A stretch of 64,000 nucleotides of DNA from Edwardsiella tarda ATCC 15947 = NBRC 105688 (GTDB lineage: Bacteria > Pseudomonadota > Gammaproteobacteria > Enterobacterales > Enterobacteriaceae). The stretch covers positions 2,542,001 through 2,606,000 of the forward strand of contig NZ_CP084506.1 of NCBI RefSeq assembly GCF_003113495.2, in the 5' to 3' direction. This document shows, one piece after another, positions 40,452-49,579 of this stretch; the stretch's first letter is position 1, and every line of letters begins with the position of its first letter. The notes beneath the pieces were generated by a model that searched no databases, was not told the origin of the DNA, and saw only the letters and a list, made by a program, of their open reading frames with translations. Position numbers and translations under genes: made by a program.

Positions 40452-43400
40452 ATGGAAAGCAATCCGAATCGTAGCGGAAATGACGCTTGCCTTTCTCTAT
40501 GGCGTCTGTCGTTATTCGCCCTGAGTAACGGTCTGCTGGCCCTCCTTAGCCTGTTGTTGGCCCGCCCCGATGCCTCATCGCCCGCGCTCTGGCTACCGAC
40601 GGCCTTCACCTGCGCCGTCTTGTTCCATACTCCGCGCCGCTACTGGCCATTATTGCTGGCGATCGCCCTGGTGAGTAGCCTGCTGCCGCTCCCCCTGACC
40701 ACGGCGCATTATGGTCTGCTGCACGCCCTGATCGATCAGGGCCAGGCCTGGCTCGGTGCCGCCGTGCTCCGGCGTCTACTACCGGCGCAACGCCCCTTCG
40801 ATACGCTGGCGCACTGGCTGCGTTTCATCCTTAGCGTCGTGGTCGCGATACCGCTGCTGTGCGCCGTATTGAGCACACTCAGCCATACGGCAGCCACGAA
40901 TACCTTCATCACCCAGTTCTCCTCTGACTTCCTCTCGGACGCGCTCGGTATGTTAGCGCTTACCCCACTGGGTCTACTGGCCGGACCGGCATGGCCGACG
41001 CGGGGACGCATCCCCTGCCTCACGTTGCCGATCCTCGTGCTCACCTTGCTAAGCGATTACTTCGCCTTGCCGCGCTTGCCCTATCCTTTTACCATCGTAC
41101 TGATTCCCTTGCTCTGGGCTGCCATCGCGCTGCCACTCTGGCCTGCCTTCCTGATCTTCGCCTGCTCGGCGTTGTTGCTTTGTGCACAAATGAACCACCT
41201 GTCGCTCGGCACGCACACGCCCGATCCCCTGTTGTTATATATGCCGATCCTGCTGGTCTTGTTACCCGCTCATGCCATTGCCATCCAGACACAAGCCTAT
41301 CGCCGTGAACGTCAACGGTTACAAGAGAATGAGACCCGGCTGCGTAACGTCATGGAGTATTCAGCCATCGGCACCGCCTTGATCGACTTACAGGGGGAGT
41401 GGATCCAGTGTAATCCCGCGCTCTGCCAAATGTTGGGCTATGAGGCATCGACCCTGATGAGCATGCCCTATCAGCAACGGGTACATCCCGAGGATCGCCA
41501 GAGCGACAAGCGCCAGCAGGCCGCATTACTCGCCGGTTATCTCGACAGCTATACCCTGGAAAAACGTTACCTGCACCGCAACGGCCAGGCGATTTGGGCC
41601 CTCTTGACGGTCTCGTTGGTACGCAATCCACGCGCGGAGCCGCTCTACTTCGTGATGCAGGTAAAAGAGATCAACGACATCAAAAACAATCAGCGCCAGA
41701 AACAGCACTTGCTGGATACGCTACATCAAGAGCGTGAGCGCTTGCATACCACCCTCAGCGCCATCGGCGAGGCGGTGATCAGCAGCGACCCCCAGCAGAT
41801 CATCCGCTTTATGAACCCCAGTGCGGAAAAGATGACTGGCTGGCCGCAGGGTGAGGCCATCGGTCAACCGCTCGATACGGTGATCCAGTTACAGGAGAGT
41901 AATAGCGGAAAGGCGCGATCGGTATTACGCGCCGGCGCACAGGATGAGGGCGACGATGAGAACGAGCCACTCTCTCTACACAGTCGCGAGGGGCGCCGTT
42001 ATGAGGTTCAGAGCCGAGTGGCCGAATTGCGTCACGGCGATGGCATCCTGATGGGATATGTCGTGGTCTTCCAAGACGTCAGCGAGACACGCACCCTGCT
42101 ACGCCAACTCTCCTACAGCGCGCTGCATGATCCGTTGACGGGCCTGCCAAACCGAGTCAGCTTCGAACAGGCGCTGCGACGCGCACTGCGCGGCGCCATC
42201 GAATATCATCAGCGCCATGTGCTGGTCTTTCTCGATCTCGACTACTTCAAGTCCATCAACGATAACGCGGGCCATGCCGCTGGCGATCGGCTGCTGCAAG
42301 ACTTGGCGCAACTGATGCGCTCGCTGCTACGTCCTCAAGATACCCTCGCCCGTCTCGGCGGCGATGAGTTCGCGCTGATCCTCTGCGACTGTGAGCTGAG
42401 CCAGGGGAAACTCATGGTGGATCAGCTGATCCATGAGATCGCCGCCTACCCGTTCCCCTGGCAGGGCCAGCAGTACCATATCGGCGCCAGTGCCGGATTA
42501 ACCCAGCTACAACATGATAACGCCCTGGCCGACGAGACGATCAACCAGGCCGACGCGGCCTGTTACCAGGCCAAACACCGTGGGCGCGGGCGGGCCTTTT
42601 GCCACTCCCCGCAACGCAGCCCCCATTCCGCCGCCGCGAGGAGTGAACCGACGGCCGATCAACTCAGCGCCTTGCTGGCGGATGCCCGCTTTACCCTGCT
42701 GCTACGCGCCGTCTGTCCGCGCGATACCCCACAGCAGATCGATTTCTATCTGCTAGACCTCGAGGCCTGCCAGGACGACGGCACCCCCTACACCTCCCAG
42801 GCCTTTACCACCGCCTGCCTGCGCCACCAGCGCCAACAGGAGGTCGAGCACTGGCTATTGAGCCAGGTACTGGAGCAACACGCCGAATGCCTAAGCCAGC
42901 AACCTCAGGCGCTGGCCGTCGCCATTTCTACCGCCAGCCTAGGTCAACCGGCGTTTGTCCGTTGGCTCTGCGATGCGCTGGAACGCTCCCCCCTACCCGC
43001 CGATCGACTCTGGCTGCGCCTAGAAGAGAGTGCGCTGATCGAACAGCAGACGCAGACCGCACCGGCCCTCGCGGCATTACGCCGCTACGGCTGCCGCCTG
43101 ATCGCCGAGGGATTCGAGCGCCATCTCGAGAACATCGCCCGCCTGGAGCATTGTCAGATCGATTACTTGATCGCCAGCAGCGGGTTAGTCGCCCAGGCCC
43201 ACGCGAATCGTATGGATGAGATGATGCTCTCGCTGCTACATACCCAGGCGCACAGCTACGGTATTCAAACGATCGCCGGCCCCGCCGAACTACCGGCAAC
43301 ACTGGCGACCTTAAATATGCTGGGGATCGATTTACTCTTCGGCAGCTGTCTCCATCCCACCATCACGTTGACGCAACAGCTGAAACGACTCGCCGCCCCA

Positions 43401-43460
43401 TCCGGCGCCGCGTCGGTGGATCAGCGCGCAACCATTGCCGATGACGTCACAATGCAGTAA
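40452..43460 (+). CDS. dgcE: DgcE-like diguanylate cyclase (MASE1-PAS-PAS-GGDEF-degenerate EAL)
   Basis: Makes c-di-GMP from GTP. The 1002-residue protein has a MASE1 sensor of about eight helices (15-280), two PAS units (about 290-410 and 425-545), a GGDEF domain (about 550-710) and a C-terminal EAL-like part. The active site is intact, GGDEF at 636-640, with an inhibitory RxxD (Arg 627 to Asp 630) five residues before it. The EAL part lacks the EAL triad and DDFGTG (EGFERH instead) and cannot be a phosphodiesterase. E. coli DgcE (YegE) has the same plan with three PAS units and is near yegD; here yegD is directly downstream, which supports the name. Confidence 0.9.
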   Translation: MESNPNRSGNDACLSLWRLSLFALSNGLLALLSLLLARPDASSPALWLPTAFTCAVLFHTPRRYWPLLLAIALVSSLLPLPLTTAHYGLLHALIDQGQAWLGAAVLRRLLPAQRPFDTLAHWLRFILSVVVAIPLLCAVLSTLSHTAATNTFITQFSSDFLSDALGMLALTPLGLLAGPAWPTRGRIPCLTLPILVLTLLSDYFALPRLPYPFTIVLIPLLWAAIALPLWPAFLIFACSALLLCAQMNHLSLGTHTPDPLLLYMPILLVLLPAHAIAIQTQAYRRERQRLQENETRLRNVMEYSAIGTALIDLQGEWIQCNPALCQMLGYEASTLMSMPYQQRVHPEDRQSDKRQQAALLAGYLDSYTLEKRYLHRNGQAIWALLTVSLVRNPRAEPLYFVMQVKEINDIKNNQRQKQHLLDTLHQERERLHTTLSAIGEAVISSDPQQIIRFMNPSAEKMTGWPQGEAIGQPLDTVIQLQESNSGKARSVLRAGAQDEGDDENEPLSLHSREGRRYEVQSRVAELRHGDGILMGYVVVFQDVSETRTLLRQLSYSALHDPLTGLPNRVSFEQALRRALRGAIEYHQRHVLVFLDLDYFKSINDNAGHAAGDRLLQDLAQLMRSLLRPQDTLARLGGDEFALILCDCELSQGKLMVDQLIHEIAAYPFPWQGQQYHIGASAGLTQLQHDNALADETINQADAACYQAKHRGRGRAFCHSPQRSPHSAAARSEPTADQLSALLADARFTLLLRAVCPRDTPQQIDFYLLDLEACQDDGTPYTSQAFTTACLRHQRQQEVEHWLLSQVLEQHAECLSQQPQALAVAISTASLGQPAFVRWLCDALERSPLPADRLWLRLEESALIEQQTQTAPALAALRRYGCRLIAEGFERHLENIARLEHCQIDYLIASSGLVAQAHANRMDEMMLSLLHTQAHSYGIQTIAGPAELPATLATLNMLGIDLLFGSCLHPTITLTQQLKRLAAPSGAASVDQRATIADDVTMQ

Positions 43461-43493
43461 AGTCGCCGCCCTTCACCGGCATGGGAGACGACG

Positions 43494-44846
43494 ATGTATA
43501 TTGGTTTTGACTATGGTACCGCCAACTGTTCGGTAGCGATGATGGTGGATGAACAGGTGCGGATGCTGCCGCTGGAGCAAGACTCCCCCTATCTTCCCTC
43601 CATGCTCTGCGCGCCATCGCGCGATGCCGTAAGCGAATGCTTACATCTCCATTGGCAGATCCCGACGATCAGCGAAGAGAACCAACGGCTGTTACGGCGC
43701 GCCATCGCCGCCAACCGCGAAGAGGACATTCGCGTCGATGCCCAGAGCCTCCAGTTTGGCCTACAGGCGCTACACAGCTATAACTGCGATCCGCAGGAGG
43801 TGTACTTCGTCAAGTCACCCAAGTCCTTCCTCGGAGCCAATGGCCTGAAGAGCCAGCAAATCGCCCTGTTTGAAGATCTGGTCTGCGCCATGATGGTCCA
43901 CATTCGCCGCCAGGCCGAGGCCACGCTACAACAGCCTATCGACCAGGCCGTGATTGGCCGCCCCGTCAATTTCCAGGGCAGCGGCGGCGATGACGCCAAC
44001 GCGCAGGCACAGGGGATCCTCGAGCGAGCGGCGCACCGAGCCGGGTTACGCGAGGTGAGCTTCGAATTTGAACCGGTCGCCGCCGGGCTCGACTACGAAG
44101 CCACCCTGACACAAGAGCAGCGCGTGTTAGTGGTCGACATTGGCGGAGGCACCACGGATTGTTCAGTGTTGCTGATGGGTCCACACTGGCGCGCCCTGGC
44201 AGACCGCAGTCAGAGCCTGCTCGGCCACAGCGGTTGCCGCATCGGCGGTAACGATCTGGACATCATGCTGGCCTTCCGTCAACTGATGCCACTACTGGGC
44301 GCTGGCGGTAGCAACGCCAAGGGGATCGCCTTGCCGTCGCTCCCCTATTGGAATGCCGTTGCCATCAATGACGTCCCGGCGCAGAGCGACTTCTACAGTA
44401 TCGCCAATGGCCGCCTGCTGCGCGAGTTGGTGCGCGACGCCAGCCAGCCGCAACAGGTGGAGCGTCTGTTACGCGTCTACCAGCAGCGCCTCAGCTATCG
44501 TTTGGTTCGCTGCGCCGAAGAGAGCAAGATCGCCCTCTCTCAGCAGGCGCACTGCCAGGCCGCCCTGGCATTTCTTGAGGCGGGACTGGCCACTACATTG
44601 CACCAAGACGATCTGGCGGCGGCCATCAGCCAACCGTTAGCCCGTATCCAGGAGCAGGTCGCCGCCGCACTGGCCGTCAGCGCCATCACCCCGGATGTCA
44701 TCTATCTGACCGGCGGCAGCGCGCGATCGCCCTTGATTCGCCAAGCCTTATCACAACAACTTCCCGGTATTCCTCTGGTCGGTGGCGATGACTTCGGTTC
44801 GGTCACCGCCGGTCTGGCTCGTGCCGCTCAGCGCCTCTATGCCTGA
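43494..44846 (+). CDS. yegD: YegD, Hsp70-like actin-fold ATPase
   Basis: An Hsp70-type protein of unknown client, lacking the substrate-binding half of DnaK. At 450 residues it equals E. coli YegD. The actin-fold phosphate loops are MYIGFDYGTANCSVAMM (1-17) and VLVVDIGGGTTDCSVLLMG (about 204-222), and the adenosine motif is VIYLTGGSARSPLIRQAL (about 402-419). A GGGAGACGACG site precedes the start. It follows dgcE by 33 bases, so the two are probably co-transcribed. Confidence 0.95.
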   Translation: MYIGFDYGTANCSVAMMVDEQVRMLPLEQDSPYLPSMLCAPSRDAVSECLHLHWQIPTISEENQRLLRRAIAANREEDIRVDAQSLQFGLQALHSYNCDPQEVYFVKSPKSFLGANGLKSQQIALFEDLVCAMMVHIRRQAEATLQQPIDQAVIGRPVNFQGSGGDDANAQAQGILERAAHRAGLREVSFEFEPVAAGLDYEATLTQEQRVLVVDIGGGTTDCSVLLMGPHWRALADRSQSLLGHSGCRIGGNDLDIMLAFRQLMPLLGAGGSNAKGIALPSLPYWNAVAINDVPAQSDFYSIANGRLLRELVRDASQPQQVERLLRVYQQRLSYRLVRCAEESKIALSQQAHCQAALAFLEAGLATTLHQDDLAAAISQPLARIQEQVAAALAVSAITPDVIYLTGGSARSPLIRQALSQQLPGIPLVGGDDFGSVTAGLARAAQRLYA

Positions 44847-45194
44847 TCCCCCTCGCCGCCCCATGGGCGGCGAAAAAAGACCGGACTAACACTGTTTTAT
44901 GTCAATTTGTTTCAAATCCGCCCAACAAACGCCCCTCCTGCGCGCTATTGCGAGCAAGTAACATAAAAAATCAAATAAAAACAATTAGTTATGCATGACC
45001 TTCACTAAACAAAAATAAATTTAATAAATGTGATTATTGGCTTGTCATCACGATTTGACTGGGGCAAAATACGCGCCCTGCGAATAGCCGATGTTTTACG
45101 TTGTGTCAGTAAGTAAAGACCAATGGACGTCGGTTATTTTTTTGTAGTGCAGAAAATTAAGTAGATGACTGAGGCCGGCCTTCGACCGGACATG
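44847..45194. other. Gap after yegD, AT-rich
   Basis: A GC-rich palindrome just past yegD (44854-44872) is followed by A, not T, so it is not a plus-strand terminator. From about 44940 to 45060 the DNA is strikingly AT-rich compared with its surroundings, without an ORF. It may hold the plaP promoter and binding sites for nucleoid proteins. Confidence 0.4.
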
Positions 45195-45210
45195 ATAAAT
45201 AGCTATTTAT
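45195..45210 (+). promoter_or_regulatory. Perfect 16-base palindrome upstream of plaP
   Basis: ATAAATAG followed directly by CTATTTAT, perfectly symmetric. A small hairpin (ATGCGG, TCCC, CCGCAT at 45209-45224) overlaps its end. It lies 34 bases before a possible leader ORF and 245 bases before the permease start, a position suited to an operator. I cannot name the protein that would bind. Confidence 0.55.
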
Positions 45211-45243
45211 GCGGTCCCCCGCATGTTGACTGAGGAAACCTAG

Positions 45244-45465
45244 ATGGGGCAATCATTCGCTTTCGCACCGGGCTTTACCGGTATGCGCTGCAGCAGCAGC
45301 GACTATGGGGCAGGCGCGCCGTTTTCCGCACGCGCTTCTTTATCCCATCCCCTCTTTGAATATCCTGCATACCGCTTCACACGAAGTTTTCCTGTGACCT
45401 CTCCGCTTTGCGCTTCATCAAATCAAAACGTCGAGAGCATGGGAGGACTGCGTCATGGCCGCTAA
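45244..45465 (+). CDS. Possible leader ORF overlapping the plaP start
   Basis: A 73-codon ORF that begins [14 protein letters not shown], nine bases after GAGGAAA, and ends 11 bases inside the start of plaP in another frame. No family is recognised and composition is Ser/Pro/Phe-rich. The overlap would couple its translation to the permease. It may be a regulatory leader peptide or simply transcribed leader DNA; I cannot tell from sequence. Confidence 0.35.
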   Translation: MGQSFAFAPGFTGMRCSSSDYGAGAPFSARASLSHPLFEYPAYRFTRSFPVTSPLCASSNQNVESMGGLRHGR

Positions 45466-46822
45466 TACCGCTACCGCACAAAATCGCGTTCAGCTACGCA
45501 AGACCCTGACCCTGGTTCAGGTCGTCATGATGGGCTTGGCATACCTGCAACCGATGACGATCTTCGATACCTTCGGCATCGTCAGTGGACTGACCAATGG
45601 TCACGTTGCCACCTCCTACGCTATTGCGCTGATTGCCATCCTGTTTACGGCGATCAGTTACGGAAAGCTGGTTAAACGCTTCCCGTCCGCCGGCTCCGCC
45701 TACACCTACGCGCAGAAGGCGATCAGCCCGCACGTCGGCTTCATGGTGGGCTGGTCCTCGCTGCTTGATTATCTGTTTATGCCGATGATCAACATTCTGC
45801 TGGCCAAAATTTACCTGGAAGCGATCTTCCCCGGCGTCCCGTCGTGGATCTTCGTCATGGCTCTGGTCACCATGATGACCCTGTTCAACCTGCGTGGCAT
45901 CAACCTGGTGGCCAACCTGAACACCGGCATCGTGATCGTCCAGGTCGCCATCATGGTGATCTTCCTCGGCCTGGTGGTGCATGGCATCACGCAGGGCGAA
46001 GGCGCCGGCACCCTGCTCAGCAGCCGTCCGTTCGTCTCGGAGGATGCCCACCTGATCCCGATGATCACCGGGGCAACTATCCTCTGCTTCTCGTTCCTCG
46101 GCTTCGACGGCATCAGTTCGCTGTCGGAAGAGACGCCGGATGCAGGCCGCGTGATCCCGAAGGCCATCTTCCTGACGGCGCTGATCGGCGGCATTATCTT
46201 CATCGTGGTCTCCTACTTCCTGCAGCTCTACTTCCCGGATATCTCCCGCTTTAAGGATCCGGATGCCTCGCAGCCGGAGATCATGCTGTATGTGGCCGGT
46301 AAGTTCTTCCAGTCCATCATTCTGGTGTTCTCCTGCGTCACCGTGCTGGCATCCGGCATGGCGGCACACGCCGGGGTTTCTCGCCTGATGTATGTGATGG
46401 GCCGCGATGGCGTCTTCCCGGAGCGTTTCTTCGGTTATATCCATCCGAAGTGGCGTACCCCTGCCTTCAACGTCCTGTTAGTCGGTGCCATCGCCTTGTC
46501 GGCGGTCTCCTTCGACCTGGTCACGGCAACGGCGCTGATCAACTTCGGTGCGCTGGTCGCCTTTACCTTCGTCAACCTGTCGGTGATCTCGCAGTTCTAT
46601 ATTCGTGAACGCCGTAACCGGACACTGAAGGACACCATCGCCTACCTGATCCTGCCGTTAATCGGTGCGGCGACCGTCGGCGTACTGTGGATGAACCTGG
46701 AGGCCAGCTCCATGACGCTGGGTCTGGTATGGGCCGCCATCGGCCTGGGCTACCTGGCGGTGCTGACGCGTCGTTTCCGCCAGCCGCCGCCGCAGTATCA
46801 GGATGCAGAAGCCGCTCAGTAA
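45455..46822 (+). CDS. plaP: PlaP-type low-affinity putrescine importer
   Basis: Proton-driven putrescine importer of the APC superfamily. The 455-residue protein matches E. coli PlaP (YeeF) closely, far beyond the PuuP level: LRKTLTLV followed by [13 protein letters not shown], then [35 protein letters not shown], and [20 protein letters not shown]. Twelve hydrophobic segments are visible. The ATG has GGGAGGA eight bases upstream. In E. coli PlaP uptake of putrescine is tied to type 1 pili-driven surface motility. It stands alone here, with no putrescine catabolism genes near. Confidence 0.93.
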   Translation: MAANTATAQNRVQLRKTLTLVQVVMMGLAYLQPMTIFDTFGIVSGLTNGHVATSYAIALIAILFTAISYGKLVKRFPSAGSAYTYAQKAISPHVGFMVGWSSLLDYLFMPMINILLAKIYLEAIFPGVPSWIFVMALVTMMTLFNLRGINLVANLNTGIVIVQVAIMVIFLGLVVHGITQGEGAGTLLSSRPFVSEDAHLIPMITGATILCFSFLGFDGISSLSEETPDAGRVIPKAIFLTALIGGIIFIVVSYFLQLYFPDISRFKDPDASQPEIMLYVAGKFFQSIILVFSCVTVLASGMAAHAGVSRLMYVMGRDGVFPERFFGYIHPKWRTPAFNVLLVGAIALSAVSFDLVTATALINFGALVAFTFVNLSVISQFYIRERRNRTLKDTIAYLILPLIGAATVGVLWMNLEASSMTLGLVWAAIGLGYLAVLTRRFRQPPPQYQDAEAAQ

Positions 46823-46847
46823 GGCGTAATCCACTGGATTTGCCACG

Positions 46848-46875
46848 AAAAAAAGCGCCCTCGGGCGCTTTTTTT
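46848..46875. terminator. Bidirectional terminator between plaP and the Mop gene
   Basis: AGCGCCC and GGGCGCT form a short-looped stem flanked by seven A on the left and seven T on the right, so it works on both strands. It lies between two convergent genes. Confidence 0.92.
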
Positions 46876-46892
46876 GACTGATCTGGATACGC

Positions 46893-47321
46893 TTACTGAC
46901 GCACCGCCAGCAGGACACTCGAGGCTTTCACCAAGGCGATGACCCGGCTCCCCGGACGCAACGCCATGCTATCGGCGCTCTCATTGGTGATGATCGACAC
47001 CAGGCGCAGCCCGCTATCGCTGGTCAACTCGACGGTGGTATTCACGGCACCGTGCTGCAACGCGGTCACTGCACAGGCAAACTGGTTACGCGCCGAGAAT
47101 TTCAATCCACAGGTTTCCGACGCCAATACCACCCAAGGCGCCTTAATCAGGGCAATCGCCTCTTTGCCCTGAGCGAGGCCCATCGCCTCACGGCTGGCGC
47201 TGGTCACCACGGCGACGAGCTTCTCCCCCCCTTCCAGCGTCAACTCCACCTCATCGTTGACCGCACCTTCTGCTAAGGCTGAAATGGTTCCCTGCAACTG
47301 ATTGCGAGCCGATACGCTCAT
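46893..47321 (-). CDS. Di-Mop (two TOBE domains) molybdate-binding protein
   Basis: A free-standing molybdate/tungstate-binding protein made of two Mop repeats: residues about 4-68 (SARNQLQGTISALAEGAVNDEV) and about 74-138 (SARNQFACAVTALQHGAVNTTV). Each repeat has the SARNxxxGxVxxxxxGAVNxxV signature of Mop/TOBE domains. At 142 residues it resembles the storage molbindins and the C-terminal half of ModE. The start has an AAGGAG site. It is convergent with plaP. No ModE box is visible upstream. A modABC-type set whose ATPase lacks its TOBE part lies 14 kb away in the window. Confidence 0.92.
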   Translation of the reverse strand: MSVSARNQLQGTISALAEGAVNDEVELTLEGGEKLVAVVTSASREAMGLAQGKEAIALIKAPWVVLASETCGLKFSARNQFACAVTALQHGAVNTTVELTSDSGLRLVSIITNESADSMALRPGSRVIALVKASSVLLAVRQ

Positions 47322-47416
47322 GTTCTTCTCCTTTCGAATCAGACTATATGGACCCGGCTAGCCTACCAGAGAGCGGCGAGAGAGAGGAAGAGCATCACCG
47401 CAGAGTACGATCTGGA

Positions 47417-47701
47417 TCAGTTTCGCTCATAGCCATGGTAGTAGTAACGCTGCAACTGGCTATCTTCACCGCTGAGGAAAAACTCGGCGATCGCCTCGCG
47501 TGCGAGGCCGTACTGGCGCGCCAACTCCCCCGCTCGACACGCCGCCAGATAGCGATCATCGATGCGTTTTCCTAAGCTATACGCAAAGCCACAGACATAA
47601 CCACGCCGGTAATCCAAACAATAGCGTTGCATATCGCCAACAGCGCAGGGTTCGTAACACTTCACCCCATCCATGACACCATCGCCAAAGTGATTCTTCA
47701 T
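47417..47701 (-). CDS. YghW-like DUF2623 small protein
   Basis: A 94-residue protein that resembles E. coli YghW: MKNHFGDGVMDGVKC at the start, YCLDYRRGYVCGFAYSLGKR, AARYGL-like YGLAREAIAEFF, and a C-terminal GYE. The family (DUF2623) has no known function. Several Cys and Tyr are conserved with YghW. It is probably soluble, with no signal peptide. It stands between the Mop gene and a divergent zinc-ribbon gene. Confidence 0.75.
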   Translation of the reverse strand: MKNHFGDGVMDGVKCYEPCAVGDMQRYCLDYRRGYVCGFAYSLGKRIDDRYLAACRAGELARQYGLAREAIAEFFLSGEDSQLQRYYYHGYERN

Positions 47702-47865
47702 CGCGCCCCCCTAGACCAGCCCCATCGCTATAAACAAAATTATATAACGAATGACACGAAAGGCGCTATCCCACAAAAGGCGTACCCCCCTCCCTCTGCA
47801 ACGCCAAGCGCGCCGAAAGATCAAGAATCGTACCTTCGGCACTCCACGCTACGCTCAGAAATCGG

Positions 47866-47871
47866 TATAAT
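47866..47871 (+). promoter_or_regulatory. Perfect -10 box before the zinc-ribbon gene
   Basis: TATAAT about 40 bases before the start of the small zinc-ribbon gene. The region 17 bases upstream (TCCACG) is a poor -35, so an activator may be needed or the match may be chance. Confidence 0.45.
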
Positions 47872-47912
47872 CGGCGCCGGTCCATCCTATCTACAAATGT
47901 TGAGGTATTTCT

Positions 47913-48116
47913 ATGGCAGACGAATTTGACAACGCTAGCGCGCTGGAAGAACTGGAACGCGATCTGGCGCTGGCTAACCGTCACAAACCCAGCATGGCCC
48001 CTACCGGCTACTGCTACAACTGTCACGCACCGATCCCGACAGGCAACTTCTGCGACAGCGACTGCTGCGAAGACTGGCAAAAAGTGCAATGGGCCAAATC
48101 CCAGCGCCAGCGTTAA
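47913..48116 (+). CDS. Small zinc-ribbon protein, function unknown
   Basis: A 67-residue protein with an acidic helical N-terminus (FDNASALEELERDLALA) and four Cys as two pairs plus one extra: GYCYNCHAPIPTGNFCDSDCCEDW. The spacing CxxC-x10-CxxxCC is that of a zinc ribbon or treble clef, recalling DksA-like and phage zinc-finger proteins. The start has GAGG seven bases upstream. I do not know the family by name. DNA or RNA polymerase binding is a guess from the fold type only. Confidence 0.75.
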   Translation: MADEFDNASALEELERDLALANRHKPSMAPTGYCYNCHAPIPTGNFCDSDCCEDWQKVQWAKSQRQR

Positions 48117-48300
48117 CCTCCGCCATCCCTCCCCGCGCACAACGCCGCCGGTTGCTATCGCGGCGCCCGTTTCGCTGACCTGCCGCCCTTTTCGCTAGGC
48201 TGTATCATCTATACCGCCTCGCACGCCTTTGCGCCGTCTCTCTGCTGATGGGCCATATTGGCCTCCGGATATCCGGCGCTATGGCGTGCTGCCCTGCGGT

Positions 48301-48975
48301 TTACGCCAGTAACATCTGCTGGAGTTCGTGTAATGAGCCAACCTGATAGTTCGGTGTGATGCCCTGCGGCATCGGCTCCTCGCGCGGATTCAACCAACAG
48401 GTATCAATACCGGCATTGATGCCGCCGAGAATATCGGAGTGCGGGTTATCCCCTACCATCAAGATCTGCTCACGGGGCGGGTTATTCATCAACGCGAAGG
48501 CATGCTCAAAAATAGCCACGTCCGGTTTAGCCACCCCCACCTCTTCCGAGACCACCAGCGGCGTGAAGACATCGCTCAAACCGGTACGTTGCAGACGCTC
48601 ATTCTGCATCGCGGAAAAGCCGTTAGTGATGATCCCCATACGCACTCGCCCACGCAGTGACAGCACTAACTCTCGCGCCCCGGGTAAGGGCTCGCAAATC
48701 TCCGCCATCGCCTGAATAAAGGCTGCATTGATAACGCTCGCCGCCGTATTTAAACGCGTGGCCCACTCGGCGAAGCGCCGCTCTTGCAGCTGCTGCGAAT
48801 CGATGCGTCCCTCTTGGTAATCGACCCATAGTGGTTGATTCACGGCCTCGTAAGTCTGGTAATCCTCCAGACTAAAATCGACATTGAAGCGAGAAAACAT
48901 CAGGCGTAGCCCGCGATAGGCGTCAAAACGGAACAGGGTTTCATCCGCATCAAACAAAATCCAACTGTATTTCAT
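48301..48975 (-). CDS. yjjG: Pyrimidine 5'-nucleotidase YjjG
   Basis: A HAD-superfamily phosphatase that removes phosphate from nucleoside monophosphates, including damaged or halogenated pyrimidines. The start MKYSWILFDADETLFRFD gives 224 residues, the E. coli length, with motif I DADET at residues 9-13. Motif II is in GIITNGFSAMQNERLQRTGL, the Lys in VSEEVGVAKPD, and motif IV in MVGDNPHSDILGGINAGI. The longer ORF upstream adds 51 codons without match. Confidence 0.95.
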   Translation of the reverse strand: MKYSWILFDADETLFRFDAYRGLRLMFSRFNVDFSLEDYQTYEAVNQPLWVDYQEGRIDSQQLQERRFAEWATRLNTAASVINAAFIQAMAEICEPLPGARELVLSLRGRVRMGIITNGFSAMQNERLQRTGLSDVFTPLVVSEEVGVAKPDVAIFEHAFALMNNPPREQILMVGDNPHSDILGGINAGIDTCWLNPREEPMPQGITPNYQVGSLHELQQMLLA

Positions 48976-49362
48976 AACGTTATTTATTCCATTCTCTCTC
49001 TTCCCCACTCCGTCAGACGACGCTATCGCTCGCCGGCGGAGAAAGGCCATGACACACTGAACGAACCACATTCCGAACGCGACATTGCCCCAGCGTCCAC
49101 GCAACAGTGGAGGCTGAGGGCCGCTCATTGTGCCATAGAATCGTGAGATGCCCCTACCCCGACGAGGTGTCCGCTACCCGCACGATAAGGTTACCGCGCC
49201 ATGCTGCTAGTTTCCGTTAAATCACGATGATCATTCAGACGGCCGGTATGATCGGCGGCGAACGACCTAGCGCGAACGACCCAGGCAGCACATTCCGCGA
49301 AAAATCTGAATGAAAATATGCAGCTCCATGTTTTTATTAGTTCTTTTCTTGCTAAAAGCGCC
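48976..49362. other. Gap upstream of yjjG
   Basis: No supportable gene. The yjjG promoter on the minus strand should lie in the left part. An ORF from 49318 is discussed among the rejected items. Confidence 0.35.
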
Positions 49363-49391
49363 TTGACGCTGGCCAAAGACTCTTGTTATAC
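49363..49391 (+). promoter_or_regulatory. Near-consensus sigma-70 promoter
   Basis: TTGACG, 17 bases, TTATAC. Both boxes and the spacing fit the housekeeping sigma factor. Transcription would start near 49398 and run toward the orphan gene at 49580. Confidence 0.6.
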
Positions 49392-49579
49392 AGGCGCCGG
49401 ACTCTTTTTATGGCTATGCTTACTCATGGCCATTTTGACCGATAGACTTTCGTCGTTCGTCGCCTTGCGCCCCCGCCTACGGCGCCGCATCTCACTGCGG
49501 CCATCGCGCCATTGCGTCAGCGTAAGACCGACAACGACGATCAATACGATAAGAAAAACGTCAGCATCAGGATAGTTCT

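Noticed and set aside
44854..44872. GC-rich palindrome just after yegD, thought of as a terminator
   Set aside because: The run after the stem on the plus strand is A, not T, and no gene on the minus strand ends here.
45494..46444. A 316-codon open frame opposite plaP
   Set aside because: The product is dominated by Asp, His and Gln repeats typical of reading the opposite strand of a membrane protein gene; plaP is clearly the real gene.
49318..49575. An 85-codon open frame between yjjG and the orphan gene
   Set aside because: No ribosome site, a near-consensus promoter lies inside it, and its second half is Arg/Ser-rich like random sequence.
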